5,857 bases of DNA from an uncultured Dietzia sp. (GTDB lineage Bacteria; Actinomycetota; Actinomycetes; Mycobacteriales; Mycobacteriaceae): contig CAMNYG010000102.1 in assembly GCA_946570335.1 (NCBI GenBank), positions 1 to 5,857 on the forward strand, in the 5' to 3' direction. Under the pieces are notes generated by a model that had not been told where the DNA came from, made no database searches, and saw only the letters and a program-made list of their open reading frames with translations. Below are positions 5,614-5,857 of this stretch, piece by piece. The position numbers were made by a program, and so were the translations under genes. Every line of letters starts with the position of its first letter. Positions within the stretch are counted from its first letter, which is position 1.

Positions 5614-5857
5614 ATGACGACCAGCACGCGCCCCCTGCGCATCGGTAACGTCTCCGCCTCCCGGGCGGACCGGACCACCGCGGCGGCCGAGTTCCTGGCG
5701 GCGTCGACGGTCGACGTGCTGGCCCTGGACATGCTGTCCGACGAGGCGATGCTCGAGCTGGCCGCCCAGCGCGCGGCGGGAGGACCCGGATACGAGCGCG
5801 CCGCTGTGGTGCAGCTCGGCGAGTGCCTGGAACTGCTCGGGGCCGGCGACGTGCGGG
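5614..5857 (+). CDS. AtuA/DUF1446-family protein, N-terminal part (cut by window end)
   Basis: ATG at 5614 has GGAGGA at 5605-5610 just upstream, a strong ribosome site with short spacing. The visible 81 residues match the start of the acyclic-terpene-utilisation AtuA (DUF1446) family. LRIGNVSASRADRTTAAAEF (residues 8-27) corresponds to the usual 'vRIGNasGf.gDR..AA.e', VDVLALDMLSDEAMLELA (33-50) to 'iDvl.gDyLaE.tM..La', and GGPGYERAAVVQLGECL to the 'GYa..fl.qle..l' region. AtuA is named from the Pseudomonas citronellol/geraniol degradation cluster. Its exact reaction has not been assigned to my knowledge, and many members sit beside acyl-CoA enzymes. The 35-bp gap after the CoA-transferase, without a terminator, indicates co-transcription. 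The identification rests on the N-terminus only, so the rest of the protein and what follows it are unknown. Confidence 0.7.
   Translation, partial: MTTSTRPLRIGNVSASRADRTTAAAEFLAASTVDVLALDMLSDEAMLELAAQRAAGGPGYERAAVVQLGECLELLGAGDVR

Overview
The window is about two-thirds G+C with strong third-position GC bias. It carries compact genes of actinobacterial type and is most likely chromosomal DNA from a mycolic-acid-type actinomycete (Mycobacteriales, such as Dietzia, Gordonia or Rhodococcus). That placement rests on protein style, TANNNT -10 elements, a probable leaderless gene and CRP/GlxR-like sites. It cannot be fixed to a genus by eye. I see no mobile elements, CRISPR arrays, tRNA or rRNA genes.

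Layout. Positions 2-259 (+) are the C-terminal end of a LuxR-type helix-turn-helix regulator. It converges on a broken cytochrome P450 gene of the CYP152 fatty-acid peroxygenase family (380-1559, -). This gene keeps the heme-Cys and Arg-Pro signatures, but it has one frameshift and appears to lack about 44 internal residues that include the substrate-facing helix region. A 239-bp divergent intergenic region follows, holding three similar 16-bp CRP/GlxR-like dyads. Next is an MHS-family (metabolite:H+ symporter) MFS transporter (1799-3229, +) with a probable TTG start. Two inverted repeats, one of them a 14-bp GC stem, separate it from a convergent MarR regulator (3361-3867, -). The MarR gene is divergent from a succinyl-CoA:acetate-type CoA-transferase (4031-5578, +). 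After 35 bp this is followed by the start of an AtuA/DUF1446-family gene (5614 to the window edge, +).

How the genes may work together (inference). The right half looks like a small carboxylate/acyl-CoA module. The transporter would import an organic acid, the CoA-transferase would pass CoA between succinyl-CoA and an acid, and the AtuA-family protein would act on a downstream acyl-CoA or terpenoid-type intermediate. The divergent MarR protein is the obvious local regulator. A dyad overlaps its own -10, and another lies just upstream of the CoA-transferase -10. The CRP-like sites between the P450 remnant and the transporter suggest carbon-source control. No stretch above 300 bp is without a gene. 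I found no clearly new system. The most notable items are the decayed CYP152 gene, the triple CRP-like array, and the CoA-transferase/AtuA operon with its apparently leaderless promoter.
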